A DNA stretch of 64,000 nt from Castor canadensis (lineage: Eukaryota > Chordata > Mammalia > Rodentia > Castoridae), in contig NC_133401.1 of the NCBI RefSeq assembly GCF_047511655.1, forward strand, positions 15,656,001 through 15,720,000, read 5' to 3'. The notes below the pieces were generated by a model. The model made no database searches, was not told where the DNA came from, and was given only the letters and a program-made list of their open reading frames with translations. Shown piece after piece: positions 60,388 to 64,000 of the stretch; within the stretch, counting starts at the first letter, position 1; each line of letters starts with the position of its first letter. The translations under genes and the position numbers were made by a program.

Positions 60388-60735
60388 AAGAAAATACACA
60401 AGTGGTGAAGACAAGCTTGAAAGATATTTAAACCTACTGATAATTGTTAAAGCCACAGGAAAATACCATTACACATCCACCAGAATCGCTAAAACAAAGC
60501 ACAGAACTGGAGCTCTCATACATGACTGGGGGCAAACTGGTGTAGCCACTGTGACGAAGCCAGCAGTTTCTTATTAGGTTAGCCATACACCCAGCACGTA
60601 ATACAGCCAACTCCACTCCTCCATCCCACTCCCCAAGAGGAAAATAACCTGTATGTGAGTTTTCATAGCAGCCAAACACTGGAAACAACTAAAAGGTCCT
60701 TCAAATGTGAATGGACAAAAATGGTATGCTCACAT
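60388..60735 (+). mobile_element. Old L1 3' part, right segment
   Basis: It continues the old L1 text interrupted at 53609: AAATACACAAGTGGTGAAGA, then TACCATTACACATCCACCAG and a 3' UTR-like stretch with CCATCCCACTCCCCAAGAGG. It is strongly diverged and not coding. Confidence 0.6.
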
Positions 60736-60739
60736 GAGG

Positions 60740-61430
60740 AAAGAAAGAGATAAACTTCCTGACACACATGATTCACCAAAATTGAACCAAGAAATCATGA
60801 AAAATCTGAACGGATATATAACAAGAAATGAGATTGAGACAGTTATAAAGAACCTCCCAACCAAGAAAAGCCTGGGTCCTGAAGGATTCACTGCTGAATT
60901 CTACCAGACCTTTAAAGAAGAATTAACACCAATGCTCCTCATATTATGGCATAATGTACAAAAGGAAGGAATACTACCAAACTCATTTTATGAAACCAGT
61001 ATTACCATAATACCAAAGCCAGGTAAAGACGCATCAAAAAAAAGAAAGTTACAGGCCAATATCCCTGATGAACATAGAGAACATCCTCAATAAAGAATCC
61101 AACAACACATTAAAAGATCACACACCATGATGAAGTAGATTTCATTCCAGGGATGCAAGGATGGTACAACATGCACACATCAACAGGTAATACAACACAC
61201 AAACAGAATCAAAGACAAGAACTGTATCATCATTATCAACACACACACACAGAAGTCTGACAAAATTCAACATCCTTACATGTAAAAGCTCTGAAGGAAC
61301 TAGGAACAGAAGACATGCTGCTCAACATTATAAAGGCCTTATATGACAAACCTATAGCCAACATCATACTAAACAAGGAAAAACTGAAACTATTTCTTTT
61401 AATCAGGAATGAGACAAGGGTGTCACCCTG
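60740..61430 (+). mobile_element. L1 RT fragment
   Basis: It codes for the RT entry in the frame 60707-61093 ([19 protein letters not shown]), then ACAACATGCACACATCAACA and the RT palm start at about 61315 ([15 protein letters not shown]). It is frameshifted and cut at about 61430, where a second L1 begins. Confidence 0.7.
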
Positions 61431-61434
61431 TCAC

Positions 61435-62992
61435 CCATGTTTGTCACCCTGTATAAGTATCAACTCAAAGTGGATTAAAGACCTTAATATAAGACCTGAA
61501 ACCTTGAAGGTAGTAAAGAAAACCACAGAGAATACTCTGGAAGCAATAGGCATAGGCAAGGACTTCCTCAGTAGAACTTTAATTGGCTCAGCAACCAATA
61601 GAAAGGATCCACAAATAGGACTACTTGAAATTTTAAAAGTTTCTGCACAACCAAAAAAATGGCTTCTAAATTGAAAAGACTACCAACAGAATGGGAGAAA
61701 ATCTTTGCTAGCTATACATCACACAAAGGACTGATAACCAGAATATACAGGGAACTCAAAAATGCTAAATTTCCAAAAATCAATGACCTAATAAAGAAAT
61801 GGGCAAATGAACTGAATAGGGCTTTTTCAAAGGATGAAGTCCAAGTGGCTAAACAACACATAAAAAATGATTACCAACCCAGGCCATAAAGGATGTGCAA
61901 ATCAAAACCATGTTAAGATTCTACCTCACTCATGTTAGAACGGCTACCATCAAGAACACAAACAAAAACAAATGCTGGCGAGGAACACTCATACACTGCT
62001 GGTGGGAATGTAAGCTAGTACAACCACTATAGAAAACAGTATGGAGACTCCTTACAAAGACTAAAAATAGAACTGCCATATTATCCAGCAATCCCACTCC
62101 TAGGGATATACCAGAAGGAATGTGACTCAGGTTACAACAAAGGTATCTGCACACTCATGTTTACTGCAGCACTATTCACAATAGCTAAGCTATGGAAACA
62201 GTTAAGATGCCTCACTACTGACTAATGGATTAAGAAAATGTGGTACTTGTACACAATGGAATTTTACTCAGCCACAAAGAATGAAGTTTTGCCATTTGCT
62301 GATAAATGGATGGAACTGGAGAACATCATCTTACATGAAGTTAGCCAGGCTCAGAGGCCAAAAGTCGCAAGTTCTCTCTCATATGTGGAAAACAGACCTA
62401 AAATAAATGTGCAATACTATGGGACACTGGTCACACTAAGGGGAGGTTATGCATGGGAAGGATAGGGCAAGGGAAGGAAACAAAAACTTGAATGTGGTAG
62501 ATGAGCTCTCTGTACAGGAATGAATACAGAAACCTTAAACTGGCTGGGGCCACCATGGGAAGAGGACTAGGGAGCAGTGAAGAGGAATACAGGAGATGAA
62601 CCAATTGGGATTGTAATACATATATGTATGAGAACAACAACCAAAACTATCATGTTTTTCTTTTCTTCTTTTCTCCTTTTTCTTCTACAAAACCAGAGAA
62701 CAGGAGGCAGAACATGTCCTGCCCAAGGAGGTGGTGGGAGGGGCACCAGTGGGAAGGGCAGGTGGTGGGGAAAGGGGATATAAGGGTGAATACAGTGCAA
62801 AAAATGTGTACACATGCATGTAGATGCAAAACTGATACCTGTTGAAACTGTTCCAGAAATCGGGGAAAGGGGGATGAAGGAGAGCAGTGGAAGGGGTGAA
62901 TTTAAGTATGATATGTTTGATATATCGTAAGAACTCTTGTAATGCCACAATGTATCCCCACCCAGCACAACAATAAAGGAAAAAAAAAATAA
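61435..62992 (+). mobile_element. 5'-truncated L1 3' end with poly-A
   Basis: It opens at TGTCACCCTGTATAAGTATC in the ORF2 C-terminal region (ISINSKWIKDLNIRPETLK type) and runs through 61659-61889 and 62238-62465 (YTMEFYSATKNEVLPFADKW). A G-rich 3' UTR (62700-62780, GGAGGTGGTGGGAGGGGCAC) and AATAAAGGAAAAAAAAAATAAG at 62972-62992 follow. The tail matches the L1 family at 3267. Confidence 0.75.
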
Positions 62993-63575
62993 GGAACACA
63001 CTGGACCATACAGGCATAGGTAATAACTTCATGATTGGAATTCTAATAGCTCAGCAATTAAGAGAAAGGATTGACAAATGGGACAGAAACTGAAAAGCTT
63101 CTATTCTGTATAGCAAAAGAAACAGTCATCAGACTGGAGAAACAGCCCACAGAATGGGAGAAAATCTTTGCCAGCTATACATCTGACAAGGGATTAATAA
63201 CTAGAATACACAGGAAGCTCAAAAAACTAACCTCTCAAAGAGTTAACAACCCTCTCAGAAAATGGGCAAATGAACTGAACAGAACATAGAAAATACTGAA
63301 CCATCCAATCTATATGTGAATATAACATAACTTACTGCACTGTAAACTGCTGAATATTAGAGGGGCAGGTGACAGAGAGTAAGTAACAAGGGAGGGGCTA
63401 ATCTGATTGAAGTACAATGTATACAAGTCTGAAACGCCAAGGTGAAACCCCCTTGGACCAACAGTACACTCTTTTACAAAATCAAGGACAAGAACGCACA
63501 CCAGGACTTCTCCAGTGGTGGACACCAGTGGAAGGGGGTGGGTAGAGAGATAAATGAAGTAGGAGTGCATGGAGG
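62993..63575 (+). mobile_element. L1 ORF2 3' fragment and 3' UTR
   Basis: It resumes L1 text right after the poly-A: AGCTCAGCAATTAAGAGAAAG, ATGGGACAGAAACTGAAAAG, AGAATGGGAGAAAATCTTTG and GATTAATAACTAGAATACAC. Then 3' UTR-like text (AGGGGCAGGTGACAGAGAGT, TTGAAGTACAATGTATACAA) follows. It may be the right half of the L1 cut at 61430. Confidence 0.6.
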
Positions 63576-63904
63576 TTTACTGGACAAGGGCATTCTAGTC
63601 AGAGGAAAGAAAGCAAAAGACTCTGGAACAGAGGCATAATTGTCATTTGGAGGAAGCAGTCATCTGGCAGAGACAGAGGAAAAGGGAAGTGACAGGAGAA
63701 AAACATAGGATGGTAAAGCCAGGGGAAGGAGCAGGTCTTGTACAGCCTTAAAAACCCCATCAGAAGGTTGCATTTTACTGAGTGAAAGGGAAGGGAAAGA
63801 CTGGCGTTCAGAAGGTCCCTTGGGTTGCCGTGAGAGGAGATTACCCAGCAGAGTGACTGGACTGCTACCTCTGACTCCAGCTGCAGTCTCACCTGAGCGC
63901 CTAC
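63576..63904. other. No recognised feature next to the KRAB exon
   Basis: Purine-rich non-coding sequence between L1 and the exon at 63905. Open frames on the minus strand run into the exon but have no domain outside it. Confidence 0.4.
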
Positions 63905-63988
63905 CTGCCTGGGTTTGGATCTCCTTCATCCAAAGCTTTTCCTCCCTCTCCAACTGGGATATCATGTCTGGTTTGAAGGACTGATGTC
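63905..63988 (-). pseudogene. ZNF235: KRAB B-type box exon of the ZNF235-like gene
   Basis: The 84-bp exon lies between acceptor CCACAG (exon starts 63988) and donor GGCAG^GTAGGC (ends 63905). Frame: HQSFKPDMISQLEREEKLW, then MKEIQTQA. The PDMISQLEREEKLW motif is diagnostic of the KRAB b/B module, which follows KRAB-A and helps recruit TRIM28. The exon ends with one base of a codon, and the zinc-finger exon at 45394 starts with two (G|GT), so the predicted splice is in frame. The same wording occurs in human ZNF235 as I recall. The exon itself is open; it is listed as a pseudogene because of the broken zinc-finger exon. KRAB-A lies beyond the window. Confidence 0.85.
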
Positions 63989-64000
63989 CTGTGGAAAGAT

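Larger units (their letters stand above)
45395..63904 (-). other. Presumed intron of the ZNF235-like pseudogene, packed with L1
   Basis: Lies between the zinc-finger exon and the KRAB B-type exon. The non-repeat part at 45395-46135 and about 63600-63904 shows no exon. Most of the rest is L1 and SINE, listed separately. L1 copies here are mostly on the plus strand, antisense to the gene. Confidence 0.55.

Overview
This is mammalian, rodent-type nuclear DNA. It is AT-rich, intron-rich and dominated by LINE-1 (L1), with tRNA-derived ID/B1-like SINEs, MaLR-type LTRs and a class I endogenous retrovirus. From memory, the L1 3' ends and the SINE wording fit a castorimorph rodent, most probably beaver (Castor); that is recognition, not a search. 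I see no intact protein-coding gene, no bacterial or phage-like system and no CRISPR.

Layout: 1-3015 is a retroviral gag/leader remnant with its 5' LTR on the minus strand. 3267-10597 is a full-length minus-strand L1 with a target-site duplication. 11095-24707 is a six-exon vomeronasal type-2 receptor (V2R, family C GPCR) pseudogene on the minus strand: signal-peptide exon at 24.5 kb, ligand-domain exons at 18.0-15.6 kb, Cys-rich exon at 14.8 kb, seven-TM exon at 11.1-12.0 kb. 26.1-28.5 kb holds plus-strand L1 fragments. 28567-29332 is a short minus-strand L1 made of a 5' end joined directly to a 3' end. 29.3-34.2 kb is a second, truncated V2R copy on the plus strand, an inverted duplicate of the first. 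34.5-43.1 kb is L1, SINE and LTR sequence. 44053-45394 is the zinc-finger exon of a KRAB-ZNF pseudogene close to ZNF235, and 63905-63988 is its likely KRAB B-type exon. The 18.5 kb between them is almost wholly nested L1 and SINE.

The most informative structure is the V2R inverted repeat. Arm A (about 3.0-16.5 kb) and arm B (about 28.5-34.2 kb) align through introns and flanks at roughly 80-87% identity. The seven-TM exon plus about 80 bp of upstream intron is more than 99% identical and shares two frameshifts, which points to recent gene conversion. Arm B also keeps the empty site of the full-length L1 in arm A, and arm A keeps the empty site of the short L1 in arm B, so both insertions can be ordered after the duplication.

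No working gene set acts together here. The window records decay of chemoreceptor and KRAB-ZNF loci under heavy retrotransposition.
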